Shown here: positions 53,301-60,741 of the stretch, piece by piece
Numbering within the stretch: the first letter of the stretch is position 1
Layout of the letters: each line of letters opens with the position of its first letter
From: an uncultured Bacteroidales bacterium
GTDB lineage: Bacteria; Bacteroidota; Bacteroidia; Bacteroidales; Paludibacteraceae
Length of the DNA stretch: 64,000 bases
Direction: 5' to 3'
Assembly: GCA_902800525.1 (NCBI GenBank)
Contig: CADCEV010000002.1
Span: 190,545-254,544, forward strand
Notes under the pieces: generated by a model
The model's input: only the letters and a program-made list of their open reading frames with translations
The model's database searches: none
Told to the model about the DNA's origin: nothing
Made by a program: the position numbers and the translations under genes

Positions 53301-55746
53301 TCACTGTCTGAGGCGTGGAGAGCACTTGGATAACCGATATGGATGTGGAGATCACACTCGTACTACGGAAGGTCACTTCATGGCTGACGCCGAACCATAC
53401 ATAGACACCGTTCTCTATCTTTATCGTTCCGACAGAAGGCTTCAAGGCCTTGTCACTGGTGATGCGAATAGTTCGTATCGGCTCTTCTACCGCAGATTTT
53501 ACTTTAATCGAGTCATAGACACTTAAGGACGAGTATCTGGAGTATACCGTAGCATTATTCTCCGTCAGCGATGAATTGTAACCCGCTTCAGATGTAGCTA
53601 CATAATTTTTACTATAATAGGTACTCGTGATGTTCATGTTGATAATCGGCTCCTCTACCGCCTTATAGGTTACATCCTCTACGGCGCGGGTCACGTCCTT
53701 ATCCCAAGTTACATACATACCCGTTTTGGTAGTAGCCGGTGTTGCGGGTGCTGTCACCTTGGAGTGTAACGCCAAGGTCTGCTGCTGCAGGATATTGTCT
53801 TTCTGATCAACGAAAGTAACGGTAGCTGTGGTTCGGTTAACGTCGGATTTGATCTCTATGGTCTGCAACCTGACATAATTCTCATTCTTTGTGTTACAAG
53901 TAAAAGTAATATCTGCGCTGCTGCCTTCCCAGATTAGGTAGGTTCCGCTAACAGACCATTTACCAGGACCGTCTACATAGCCGATTTGCGCATTGCTGCT
54001 GAAAATAAACGAGATCTTATGCATCATGTTATTGGACTTGATGCGAATCGTATTGCCTTTATACAGCGAGCAATAACCGTCTGTATGCCAACCCATGCCG
54101 GTATTGTTCGTGCCTTTGTTGAAGTAAAGGTTTTTGCTGTTCTTCTCATAATCCAATGCATCGAAAGTGTAAATACCAACGGAAGGCGTACTCTGCGTAT
54201 TGAGTACCTCTTTTGCCGTAATGGTCGTTGTCTCATTGAGCACATCGGCATTAAACTGATAATATGCCGTGTACGTTACGTTTGTCCGTACCACTTTGGC
54301 AGACACCTCGGAGGAGCTTATTGCCGTACCATCTTCACTCGTCTTCCATCCCTTAAAAGTCTTATCTTGGATAGTCGGCGGTGTAGGAGGAGTGGCAGAA
54401 GTACCCAGAAGCAGTTTTTGCTTCACCAAAATCTCACCGTCTTCACCACAGAACGTGATATAGTAGTTTTGATTGGTTGTTGCATAACGCACAATGACCT
54501 TGCTGATGGCTACAGCACCTTTCACCGTCACACTCACCTCTTGCGCTATACCTTCCCATACGACTGGAGTAGCCGTATTGGTCAGGACGGAGGTGGCAAC
54601 ACCCGAAGTCCATGTGGCATTCGACCCGCTCACAAGGTAGGTCTTTTGCGAATAGGAACTGGGGTAAATATCGATACCCGTGATCCTATATCCGGCGGGA
54701 ACGCTGAACGTAAGCATATTGCCCGAACTCATCGAAGGCGCACTGCCGTTATAGTTTACGGTCGAACCCGTACCTGCACTAAACGTTATGGTAACAAGCC
54801 CTTTGGTGAACGGATCGACGGGATCTCCCGCTTCCAGTCCTTGTGCAGTCGCTATATCCGACGCGTTGATGGTCTCCGAGGGAGTCTGCGCTTTTACATA
54901 GACATTGACGGTATCGGAAAGGATGATATTATCGTTATCCACACGGATATGCGCAAATATACTATATTCGCCCGAACTGGTGAACTCAATATACGGATTG
55001 GTCGTCGTCCAAGATACCGTACCCGTAGTACGTTGATAAACTAACTCCACAAGTTCCTTCGTCACGGTATTGGTCGTCTCGAACGAGAAATGCACAATAT
55101 CGCCCACTTGGACGGTATCGGCATCGGCAGACAGCGTAGCCGTAGGATCCGGTTGCGGTTCGGGATCAGGATCGGGGTCTATACCGGGATCCGGATCTGT
55201 ACCGGGATCGGTGCCTCCAGCTTCTCCGTAGAATTCCACTTTGCTTACCGTAATAAATCCGTTCGCAGAACCTTTCTGGCAGTCGAACTTGATCTGGTAG
55301 TACAGACCTGCTTCCTGTATATCCACGGGAACGCTCGCCGACTGCGCACCCGTTGCCACCGTGTATGAGGCACGCTCCATATACGTCGTGCCGTCAAAAG
55401 AAGTAAGCAACGTGATACCGTTGACTTTGGAAGCCGTGACAGCATCAATGGTCACCACCACTCTCTCAATTTTAGCAGAAATGGGATTTGCGGTAGTGAT
55501 AGAGCCTACTGAGGCATCGTTCTTGCTACCGAACTTGATGTACTCCCAACCATTGTTATTGTTGTTGGCATTAACAATGGCTACCGTAAAACCATCGGTA
55601 GTATTTGTCCAATTGTTGGTATAGCTGCTAATCTTGCCGCTATTATTGGACGAATTAAACACCGTTTGGCAAAGGAGCTCTTCCGCTCCCGCCTGTACTA
55701 CGACTGCCATCAGCAGTCCTAATACGAAGAAGATTCTCTTTCTCAT
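47386..55746 (-). CDS. Very large T9SS cargo with InlB-type and FG-GAP/VCBS repeats
   Basis: 2786 residues from the ATG at 55746, chosen over the ATG at 55770 because it opens the signal peptide (MRKRIFFVLGLLMAVVVQAGA). After a Pro/Asp-rich linker (TDPGTDPDPG) and an Ig/PKD-like module come several InlB-type repeats (about residues 430-1010; KTFKGWKTSED, then two adjacent copies with VNGTFVS..DFATMP). Residues about 1150-2110 hold at least twelve FG-GAP/VCBS-like segments with calcium-loop patterns (DFTGDGIKD, DINRDGRQD, DLNGDGVTD, DFDRDGDID, DYNRDGQVD, DFNGDGYLD), the signature of beta-propeller or calcium-stabilised surface proteins. FN3-like and PKD-like modules follow, and the short tail TKVLIDGEIFILRGDKIYT closes it. 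Calcium-dependent structure is inferred. Confidence 0.9.
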   Translation of the reverse strand: MRKRIFFVLGLLMAVVVQAGAEELLCQTVFNSSNNSGKISSYTNNWTNTTDGFTVAIVNANNNNNGWEYIKFGSKNDASVGSITTANPISAKIERVVVTIDAVTASKVNGITLLTSFDGTTYMERASYTVATGAQSASVPVDIQEAGLYYQIKFDCQKGSANGFITVSKVEFYGEAGGTDPGTDPDPGIDPDPDPEPQPDPTATLSADADTVQVGDIVHFSFETTNTVTKELVELVYQRTTGTVSWTTTNPYIEFTSSGEYSIFAHIRVDNDNIILSDTVNVYVKAQTPSETINASDIATAQGLEAGDPVDPFTKGLVTITFSAGTGSTVNYNGSAPSMSSGNMLTFSVPAGYRITGIDIYPSSYSQKTYLVSGSNATWTSGVATSVLTNTATPVVWEGIAQEVSVTVKGAVAISKVIVRYATTNQNYYITFCGEDGEILVKQKLLLGTSATPPTPPTIQDKTFKGWKTSEDGTAISSSEVSAKVVRTNVTYTAYYQFNADVLNETTTITAKEVLNTQSTPSVGIYTFDALDYEKNSKNLYFNKGTNNTGMGWHTDGYCSLYKGNTIRIKSNNMMHKISFIFSSNAQIGYVDGPGKWSVSGTYLIWEGSSADITFTCNTKNENYVRLQTIEIKSDVNRTTATVTFVDQKDNILQQQTLALHSKVTAPATPATTKTGMYVTWDKDVTRAVEDVTYKAVEEPIINMNITSTYYSKNYVATSEAGYNSSLTENNATVYSRYSSLSVYDSIKVKSAVEEPIRTIRITSDKALKPSVGTIKIENGVYVWFGVSHEVTFRSTSVISTSISVIQVLSTPQTVTVTFLAADSTLITKQEVEVGSLVSSPAVPVIAEKEQTGWLVNGTFVSLEDFATMPIMKTTTCVAQYASNVFIVTFRDAEGRLIGTQKVNKGEYAVSPEFDLPEGNALDGWVVNGTFVSVADFATMPVTDFITCVAQYKRADGYHTITFLTNKSDTIQSTYVKDGTAAAVPEAPIVAFHRFVGWYVAGSADVLTSEQVAALLVEGDANYTAVYELDLEHTTPLTVDEAHTTCSQLPKGKQTEEMYFVKGVVSDNLSFKNDTIVSFKMNWDNGTAIQVDTTKALIRVRSELQKGDTVLVYAYLYPGSSKSYNALRGGYIVAILNSRNWFPTKPAHLMYDFTGDGIKDYMLPNDYTYLLMERTENGKYRATKELFEESSSVSRCEPKFIEDINNDGKPDISMWSSYTMVSGEAGYTRHDSMSIITNFDINRDGRQDYIFLNQSQVIGSGTDIYYGDIAYQQADGTFHSETMQVMTWPEFQAQMTPEKLAQMNNPGDYSLGDVSRYVYTISYYNMVGADLASAPKRRAARKAQSVGHILSAPTKAIDLNADGMMDLVDEKDGVIYTNMGNAKWVMTATNGTVIPADLNGDGVTDFIFPGSNLYVSIFNKTTNSFTTTNLYSNAAVDETVYTYDFDRDGDIDILATFTAANNATKTAYTCFFRNDGNGNFTRLPEQSYGSNNLLFENLQDINGDGYLDLLAIRGNITTGKTMIGPWYFNIPDSSEVVWLPGQAALQFAQPDSLFIIPRGFRQNIGAISSHNVEYEYPLQAEDLDNDGKIDIWMSGLSSAVTLALRNSYTYPSAQANAAPTAPAAPELQYNDGLLTITWGNGSDDHTMPCDLTYALRIGTSSGAMDIVRPHANADGSRRNFLDGNAGRAHSYSIDLSSYAPGDIYVAVQTIDAQHVGSAWSAEATVRHEKLAAEFILSSEVIRLNEKLAITFTPMPEGYTHTWSVGDGVVNEVSASQIEVSFPTGGEKIITHTLTSPDSRQAVSEQTMRVLPADVSKLNNYLTYDLFGKAQADINYDGRGDVLGSSAVLVGTNSGNYTTQAEGLWNTNFLTPSWHPTSMWYDYNRDGQVDLVLQENYGSNYLYSYLPHAANAPTLTDRVDDDAIENLFGYFIRDNMGREIGRVVCLQRDFTHNGRYDVFEKNRDAQNQDVLYLRVQQEDGTYATQTSDMALYEFMNGEETYKRFAEDLNHDGFIDLVLMNPSALKVAYNRGGGVFDIQSIPFANDLGYDYYKPSLVDFNGDGYLDLLYVSGKAVYVMWNTTNTSYSVPVHLLDNAGDEISILDIDANGYPDIATTMTDPATKLHGLYIWFMGPNGVVIGGKFMDNVASSTYGTKGAYLACGESYLMSTYSYRLLPQNEDAAPAVPIGLTAQSTDDGLLIQWNDAADDHTPAALMRYNLAVRLQGSTTYLISPLNGANNGTMPLSDYRYISATQFLIPSSALTTGTYEIQLQALDMQQHFSDFTPILTVSYTRTNPFEMVEEACTNDEVLISYRGAVGQSSSSWTFDGGSIVAGSGYGPYTVTWNSGGDKRVSITVDGVTYTDSISISNPLDMQVYLPTTLLMEQAATAVVSDDVISYIWYAKIGADAIYEVGPKGINLSTPARVYYDKRLTAEELQITAHEVSGKTSLTEESVTIYLEVFNSNGCSARFYTSVTVIGDVVAPTLDLVTVDANAHNMIHFTADATNFPQVRILKETNVLNEFAEVAVVPATNGSYTDLTSDATQQPDRYKIQGVMANGDYSTESAIHKTVHATINRGVREGTYNLIWNAYEGAEIVTYNILRGSSASTLTQIASVASSATSYTDQAPLDAEPYYVVEYVLASSPSASPAKRAPAASQATLIGRSNIVERESGQTPPEPVYYTIRFLNYDSSVLQSTQVLEGERPVYTGATPAKPEDDNYTYEFSGWSPAILPAFADTDYTAQFTSTKKSQGLDELQSDQVQCTKVLIDGEIFILRGDKIYTLTGQEVR

Positions 55747-55855
55747 ACGCGTGTGTTTTTTGTTTAACAATAAGTTTTCATTTTGGTTTACAATAAGTTT
55801 TTAATAAGTATATATGTAGTAGTTTTTGTGGACATTGTACTTTCTCCGCACGCGT

Positions 55856-55939
55856 CAACTCTCACTTCTCACTTCTATCTTCTCACTTCTCACTTCTAAC
55901 TTTTATCCTCTGACTTCTATCTTCTCGCTTCTATCTTCT
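55856..55939. repeat. Twelve-unit heptamer array (CACTTCT type)
   Basis: CAACTCT, CACTTCT (twice), ATCTTCT, CACTTCT (twice), AACTTTT, ATCCTCT, GACTTCT, ATCTTCT, CGCTTCT, ATCTTCT: twelve 7-bp steps without a break. It directly follows the structured-RNA candidate on the minus strand. Confidence 0.9.
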
Positions 55940-56275
55940 TGACCGACCCGCATAAACAAAGCGCAGACCTCAATTGTTGCTTATCGCAAATCGAGGCCTT
56001 CGCTAACCCATCAAACCATAAACAACAATGAAACCTACGCCGATATGACAAACCAACTGCCAAGATAAGCAGTCCGGTACTAAAGTCATACCCGTAGGCA
56101 TCTATTGTTACTTTGTGCGGGTTTGATAAAGGAAAAGGTTGCGAAGCTTTCGATTTGCCACAACAAAGCGTCAATAAACGCCAATCAATATGTAAATAAT
56201 GATCCCCCCTCCACCGCCAGATGCCGGCTTCGGCGTAGATCCATCTCCCGCTCATACACTACGAGCGTTCAATTC
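55940..56275 (-). ncRNA. Candidate structured RNA (about 335 nt)
   Basis: It follows a good minus-strand promoter (56281-56311). Nested stems are visible: an outer stem pairing 56034-56049 with 56085-56098 (CCTACG/CGTAGG plus TATGAC/GTCATA), an inner hairpin ACTGC/GCAGT (56056-56060 with 56069-56073), and a second hairpin pairing 55966-55971 with 55993-55998 around TTGC/GCAA. In two stems a mismatch on the plus strand becomes a G-U pair on the minus strand, which supports transcription of the minus strand. A 112-codon frame (55917-56255, minus) overlaps it. Its composition (Cys, Arg, Trp-rich) looks non-coding. It may be an independent RNA or the 5' leader of the large gene at 55746. Confidence 0.55.
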
Positions 56276-56280
56276 GGGTG

Positions 56281-56311
56281 CAAAGATACAACAAAAAAAG
56301 GACATATGCAA
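56281..56311 (-). promoter_or_regulatory. Minus-strand promoter for the structured RNA / large gene
   Basis: TTG (56311-56309), 20 nt, TATCTTTG (56288-56281). Confidence 0.75.
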
Positions 56312-56390
56312 ATATTTTTACAAAAAAATCAGAAAAAACATTTCTTTTGAAAAAATTAGGTTCACTTCCTTTCCCTTCTCTACCTGCATT

Positions 56391-56478
56391 TTTTTACCTA
56401 ATCTCTTGCATATTTTTACTTAATCTCTTGCATATTTTTACTTAATCTCTTGCATATTTTTACTTAATCTCTTGCATA
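56391..56478. repeat. Four 22-bp tandem repeats carrying the -33 element
   Basis: Four head-to-tail copies of TTTTTACTTAATCTCTTGCATA (the first has CC for CT), each ending in a TTGCATA box. Only the last box (TTG at 56472) is 20 nt from a -7 element. Confidence 0.95.
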
Positions 56479-56502
56479 TGTCAAAAAAATGTTGTACCTT
56501 TG
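56472..56502 (+). promoter_or_regulatory. Distal promoter of the str operon
   Basis: TTG at 56472-56474 in the fourth 22-bp repeat, 20 nt, TACCTTTG at 56495-56502; about 340 nt upstream of rpsL. Confidence 0.85.
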
Positions 56503-56530
56503 CACTCGTTTTTAAATCAGCTATCTCCAA

Positions 56531-56574
56531 CACAGGATTAACACAGCATTAACACAAGATTAACACAACATATG
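56531..56574. repeat. Four 11-bp repeats between the two str promoters
   Basis: CACAGGATTAA, CACAGCATTAA, CACAAGATTAA, CACAACATATG in exact 11-bp steps, within the leader of the distal promoter's transcript. Confidence 0.85.
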
Positions 56575-56688
56575 CGGACAATCTCCTCGAAACATGCTCA
56601 TTTATCCTCCTTTCTCTCCTTTAATTGTCAAATAAACCTTGCATTTTGAAGAAAAATGAAGATTTTTTGCATTTTCTTGCCAAAATAT

Positions 56689-56719
56689 TTGGTCATGTCA
56701 AAAAAAAGTTGTACCTTTG
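56689..56719 (+). promoter_or_regulatory. Proximal promoter of the str operon
   Basis: TTG at 56689-56691, 20 nt, TACCTTTG at 56712-56719; about 130 nt upstream of rpsL. Confidence 0.85.
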
Positions 56720-56850
56720 CATGCTTTTTCGCGGTATGCCCTGCCTCACACGTACGTATGTGAGATAAAAACAAAAGAAAAATCAAGGGTGGTTCGCGGT
56801 GGAAAGCGCTAAGGAACATTTATAAACAAATTTAATTAACAAACAACAAA

Positions 56851-57231
56851 ATGCCTACAATTCAACAATTAGTTAGAAAAGGAAGAGCAGAACTGGTGGA
56901 CAAATCGAAGAGCCCGGCTCTTGATAGTTGTCCGCAACGTCGTGGCGTTTGTGTACGTGTTTACACAACGACCCCGAAGAAACCTAACTCCGCAATGCGT
57001 AAGGTTGCACGTGTTCGTCTGACCAACGCAAAGGAAGTCAACGCTTACATCCCAGGAGAGGGACACAACTTGCAAGAGCACAGTATCGTAATGGTACGTG
57101 GCGGCCGTGTTAAAGACCTGCCGGGTGTTCGTTATCACATCGTTCGTGGTACGCTTGATACCGCCGGTGTAGCAAACCGCCTCCAACGCCGCTCTAAATA
57201 CGGAGCTAAGCGTCCGAAAGCTAAAAAGTAA
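56851..57231 (+). CDS. rpsL: Ribosomal protein S12
   Basis: 126 residues, complete. This small-subunit protein lines the decoding centre. The conserved decoding loop [16 protein letters not shown] and the segment [17 protein letters not shown] are present. The Lys at the classic streptomycin position (TPKKPNS) and the PGVRYH proline are wild type, so no resistance substitution is visible. First gene of the str operon, with two promoters upstream. Confidence 0.98.
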   Translation: MPTIQQLVRKGRAELVDKSKSPALDSCPQRRGVCVRVYTTTPKKPNSAMRKVARVRLTNAKEVNAYIPGEGHNLQEHSIVMVRGGRVKDLPGVRYHIVRGTLDTAGVANRLQRRSKYGAKRPKAKK

Positions 57232-57343
57232 TCAGTTCTGACATCTGTCGATGAAATGTTCTCGATTGAAAACAATCATCGATCATTATTGAAAACTAAC
57301 TAAATGTTCCATATTTGGGACGAAAACAATGGGTTGAGGGTTG

Positions 57344-57368
57344 AGTAAGCGGCCGAAACTCGGCTACT
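57344..57368 (+). other. Hairpin in the rpsL-rpsG spacer
   Basis: AGTA...GCCGA pairs with TCGGC-TACT, with a small internal loop, about 38 nt before the rpsG start. The 174-nt spacer is long for this operon, and an mRNA element for S7 feedback is possible. Nothing else was seen in it. Confidence 0.4.
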
Positions 57369-57405
57369 GAAGAGACAACAACCAAAATTAAAATTATTTG
57401 AAACA

Positions 57406-57882
57406 ATGAGAAAAGCAAAACCGCAAAAACGAGTTATTCTGCCGGATCCGGTGTACGGAGAGGTAATGGTGGCAAAATTTGTGAACCACCTCATGCTCGA
57501 TGGTAAGAAAAACACCGCATATGGTGTGTTCTACAGCGCACTCGGCGCAGTAGAGGCTAAAGCAAAGAACGAAGAGAAGAGCGCGCTCGATATCTGGAAA
57601 CAAGCGCTGGATAACATCACCCCGCTCGTAGAGGTTAAATCGAAGCGTATCGGTGGTGCAACCTTCCAGGTGCCGACCGAGATCCGTGCTGACCGCAAAG
57701 AGTCTATCGCAATGAAGAATATGATCGCATTCGCACGCAAACGTGGCGGTCATTCGATGGCTGAGAAACTCGCTGCTGAGATTATGGATGCTTACAATAA
57801 CCAAGGTGGTGCCTTCAAACGTAAAGAGGATATGCACCGCATGGCTGAGGCTAACCGCGCATTCGCACACTTCCGCTTCTAA
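57406..57882 (+). CDS. rpsG: Ribosomal protein S7
   Basis: 158 residues, full length. This primary 16S rRNA-binding protein nucleates the small-subunit head. The N-terminal RNA-binding segment ([19 protein letters not shown]), [12 protein letters not shown], and the C-terminal region [25 protein letters not shown] are as in the family. In other bacteria S7 is the autoregulator of the str operon. Confidence 0.98.
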   Translation: MRKAKPQKRVILPDPVYGEVMVAKFVNHLMLDGKKNTAYGVFYSALGAVEAKAKNEEKSALDIWKQALDNITPLVEVKSKRIGGATFQVPTEIRADRKESIAMKNMIAFARKRGGHSMAEKLAAEIMDAYNNQGGAFKRKEDMHRMAEANRAFAHFRF

Positions 57883-57914
57883 TTGAAAGCGTACAAAAAA
57901 AGATTGATAAAACA

Positions 57915-60029
57915 ATGGCAAAACATGATTTGAAATTAAACCGTAACATCGGTATTATGGCCCACATCGATGCGGGTAAGACCACTACGTCTGAGCGTAT
58001 TCTGTTCTACACCGGTCTGACCCACAAAATCGGTGAGGTACACGATGGTGCGGCTACCATGGACTGGATGGTTCAGGAGCAGGAGCGTGGTATCACTATC
58101 ACCTCTGCAGCTACTACCACTTTCTGGAACTACGCAGGTAACAAGTACAAGATCAACCTGATCGACACTCCGGGGCACGTGGATTTCACGGTAGAGGTAG
58201 AGCGTTCGCTCCGTATCCTCGACGGTGCTGTGATGGCACTCTGCTCGGTAGGTGGTGTTCAGCCGCAGTCCGAGACCGTTTGGCGTCAGGCAGATAAATA
58301 TAATGTACCGCGCCTGTGCTACGTGAATAAGATGGACCGTTCGGGTGCAAACTTCTTCGACGTAGTACGCCAGATCAAAGAGGTACTCGGTGCTACTCCG
58401 TGTCCTATCCAGATTCCTATCGGCGCTGAGGAGACCTTCAAGGGTGTCGTTGACCTCGTGAAGATGAAAGCTATCCTCTGGCACGATGAGACCATGGGTG
58501 CTGAATACGTTGAGGAAGAGATTCCGGCTAACCTCGTAGCTGAGGCTGAGGAGTGGCGCGACAAGATGCTGGAGACAGTATCCGAGTTCGATGACACCCT
58601 CATGGAGAAATACTTCGACGATCCTTCGACCATCACGGAAGATGAGATCCGCGTAGCTATCCGCAAGGGTACCCTCGCAATGAAGATCTTCCCGGTAATC
58701 TGCGGTTCGTCCTTCAAGAACAAAGGTGTACAGACCATGCTCGACGCTGTCTGCGCTTACCTGCCGTCTCCGCTCGATACGCCGGTGATCAACGGTACTA
58801 ACCCGAATACCGACGCAGAAGAAGAGCGTCATCCGGACGATGCAGATCCGCTCTGCGCACTCGCATTCAAGATCGCTACTGATCCGTATGTAGGTCGTCT
58901 CTGCTACTTCCGTGTTTACTCGGGTCACCTGGATGCAGGTTCATACGTTTACAACCCGCGTTCGGGTAAGAAAGAGAGAATCTCGCGTATATTCCAGATG
59001 CACTCGAACCACCAGAATCCGGTTGAGACCATCCTCGCGGGCGATATAGGCGCGGGCGTAGGATTTAAGGATATACGCACGGGCGATACCCTCTGCGATG
59101 AGAACAAACCTATCGTACTCGAGTCGATCGAGTTCCCGGCACCGGTGATCGGTATCTCTGTAGAGCCGAAGAGCCAGGCTGACCTCGACAAACTGGGTGT
59201 AGGTCTCGCTAAGCTCGCAGAAGAGGACCCGACCTTCACTGTTAAGACCGACGAGCAGACCGGTCAAACTGTTATCTCGGGTATGGGTGAGCTTCACTTG
59301 GAAATCATCATCGACCGTCTGAAACGTGAGTTCAAAGTAGAGTGTAACCAAGGTCGTCCGCAGGTTGCTTACCGCGAGGCTATCTCGCAGGCTGTTGAGC
59401 TCCGCGAGGTGTACAAGAAACAGTCCGGTGGTCGTGGTAAATTCGCAGACATCATCGTTCGCGTGGAACCGGCTGACGCTGACTTCCCGGGCGGTCTGCA
59501 ATTCGAAGACGTTGTTAAGGGTGGTAACGTGCCTAAGGAGTACATCCCGTCGGTTCAGAAAGGTTTCGAGACCGCAATGAAGAACGGTGTGCTCGCAGGT
59601 TATCCGCTTGACAGCTTGAAGGTAACGCTCATGGATGGTAGCTTCCACCCGGTTGACTCCGACCAGTTGTCCTTCGAGATCGCTGCTCAGATGGCATTCA
59701 AAGAGGCTTGCGCTAAGGCTAAACCGCAGTTGATGGAGCCGATCATGAAGATCGAAGTCGTTACTCCGGAAGAGTCTATGGGTGATGTCATCGGCGACTT
59801 GAACAAACGTCGTGGTCAGGTAGAGGGTATGGACACCAGCCGTACCGGTGCGCGCATCGTGAAGGCTAAGGTACCTCTGGCAGAGATGTTCGGTTATGTA
59901 ACCGCTCTGCGTACCATCACCTCCGGTCGTGCTACGAGCTCCATGGAGTTCAGCCACTACGAGGCAGTAAGCTCGAGCATCGCGAAAGCTGTCCTCACCG
60001 AAGTAGGCGGCCGCGTTGACCTCGTCTAA
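57915..60029 (+). CDS. fusA: Elongation factor G
   Basis: 704 residues, full length. This translational GTPase drives ribosomal translocation. Nucleotide-binding motifs: AHIDAGKTT (G1), the [11 protein letters not shown] switch I region (G2), DTPGHVDF (G3) and NKMDR (G4). Domains II-V follow, with the domain IV region [15 protein letters not shown] and domain V ending in [16 protein letters not shown]. It keeps its place in the str operon, 32 nt after rpsG, which supports the canonical translocase rather than a paralog. Confidence 0.98.
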   Translation: MAKHDLKLNRNIGIMAHIDAGKTTTSERILFYTGLTHKIGEVHDGAATMDWMVQEQERGITITSAATTTFWNYAGNKYKINLIDTPGHVDFTVEVERSLRILDGAVMALCSVGGVQPQSETVWRQADKYNVPRLCYVNKMDRSGANFFDVVRQIKEVLGATPCPIQIPIGAEETFKGVVDLVKMKAILWHDETMGAEYVEEEIPANLVAEAEEWRDKMLETVSEFDDTLMEKYFDDPSTITEDEIRVAIRKGTLAMKIFPVICGSSFKNKGVQTMLDAVCAYLPSPLDTPVINGTNPNTDAEEERHPDDADPLCALAFKIATDPYVGRLCYFRVYSGHLDAGSYVYNPRSGKKERISRIFQMHSNHQNPVETILAGDIGAGVGFKDIRTGDTLCDENKPIVLESIEFPAPVIGISVEPKSQADLDKLGVGLAKLAEEDPTFTVKTDEQTGQTVISGMGELHLEIIIDRLKREFKVECNQGRPQVAYREAISQAVELREVYKKQSGGRGKFADIIVRVEPADADFPGGLQFEDVVKGGNVPKEYIPSVQKGFETAMKNGVLAGYPLDSLKVTLMDGSFHPVDSDQLSFEIAAQMAFKEACAKAKPQLMEPIMKIEVVTPEESMGDVIGDLNKRRGQVEGMDTSRTGARIVKAKVPLAEMFGYVTALRTITSGRATSSMEFSHYEAVSSSIAKAVLTEVGGRVDLV

Positions 60030-60035
60030 GAATGT

Positions 60036-60240
60036 ATCGACCAAGCTTGGTCGATCAAAGATCAAGCTTGGCCGGTCATAATAAATAAGGAACGTACACG
60101 TACACACATGCGTGTGGCTATAAGTACGGCCTGAAAACATAGCATCGACCAATCTAGGTCGATATAGAAAAAACAAACCCCGGTAGGGTAGCGGGTCATT
60201 CAAGCAAATGACTCTTTGGAAGGTCTGCGCTCTACCAAAG
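60036..60240 (+). promoter_or_regulatory. Structured spacer between fusA and rpsJ
   Basis: The spacer holds a perfect 20-bp palindrome (ATCGACCAAGCTTGGTCGAT, 60036-60055), a near copy with the same arms (ATCGACC...GGTCGAT, 60144-60163), then hairpins GTCATT/AATGAC (60195-60212) and CTTTGG/CCAAAG (60214-60240). It may be a leader element for the S10 gene group or an RNA-processing or termination region between str and S10. No promoter match was seen in it. Confidence 0.5.
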
Positions 60241-60271
60241 TATTAACAAAATAAAAACACTATTACTAATT

Positions 60272-60577
60272 ATGAGTCAAAAAATTCGTATCAAACTGAA
60301 GTCTTTCGACCACAACTTGGTGGACAAGTCTGCAGAGAAGATCGTTAAGACCGTAAAGGCAACGGGTGCCGTAGTGAGTGGCCCAATTCCACTGCCGACA
60401 CACAAACGCATCTTTACCGTTAACCGCTCTACCTTCGTTAACAAGAAGAGCCGTGAGCAATTCGAGTTATCGAGCTACAAGCGTCTGATCGACATCTACA
60501 ACTCCAACAACAAGACCGTTGAGGCCCTCATGAAATTAGAGCTCGCATCGGGTGTTGAGGTAGAAATCAAAGTTTGA
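60272..60577 (+). CDS. rpsJ: Ribosomal protein S10
   Basis: 101 residues. Small-subunit head protein, also the NusE transcription-antitermination factor. Conserved [34 protein letters not shown] and the C-terminal [14 protein letters not shown] are present. First gene of the S10 cluster, following a structured 242-nt spacer. Confidence 0.97.
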   Translation: MSQKIRIKLKSFDHNLVDKSAEKIVKTVKATGAVVSGPIPLPTHKRIFTVNRSTFVNKKSREQFELSSYKRLIDIYNSNNKTVEALMKLELASGVEVEIKV

Positions 60578-60595
60578 TGAGTATCCGAACCATTT

Positions 60596-60685
60596 CCCAC
60601 GGAGAGTGATACCGGAATATCGGAGATGATCGAGCCGCGAGGCGAGAATATCATCTCAGGGAACCCGAAAACGTTAACCCGTGGG
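60596..60685 (+). promoter_or_regulatory. Multibranch RNA element before rplC
   Basis: A closing stem CCCACGG/CCGTGGG (60596-60602 with 60679-60685) encloses a perfect 8-bp stem GAGATGAT/ATCATCTC (60623-60630 with 60650-60657). That stem carries an inner hairpin GCC-GCGA-GGC with a GNRA tetraloop (60634-60643). A short CCG/CGG arm lies at 60612-60623. It sits 57 nt before rplC. A ribosomal-protein feedback leader (L3 or L4) is plausible but unproven. Confidence 0.55.
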
Positions 60686-60741
60686 CGAGAATGGAGGAGA
60701 AGTAACATTAATTAACATTATTTAAAAAACTAAGCAAAACA

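Noticed and set aside
55917-56255. 112-codon minus-strand frame as a protein gene
   Set aside because: Its composition is Cys, Arg and Trp-rich without a hydrophobic core pattern, it overlaps a strongly paired RNA candidate, and its end lies in the CACTTCT heptamer array. Kept as an RNA candidate instead.
56391-56478. Tandem 22-bp repeats as a CRISPR array
   Set aside because: The repeats are head-to-tail without spacers and there are no cas genes in the window.
56851-57231. Streptomycin-resistance change in S12
   Set aside because: The residues at the classic positions (TPKKPNS lysine and PGVRYH region) look wild type.
58941-60203. 420-codon minus-strand frame
   Set aside because: It is a shadow of fusA caused by codon bias in a highly expressed gene; it has no recognisable protein features.
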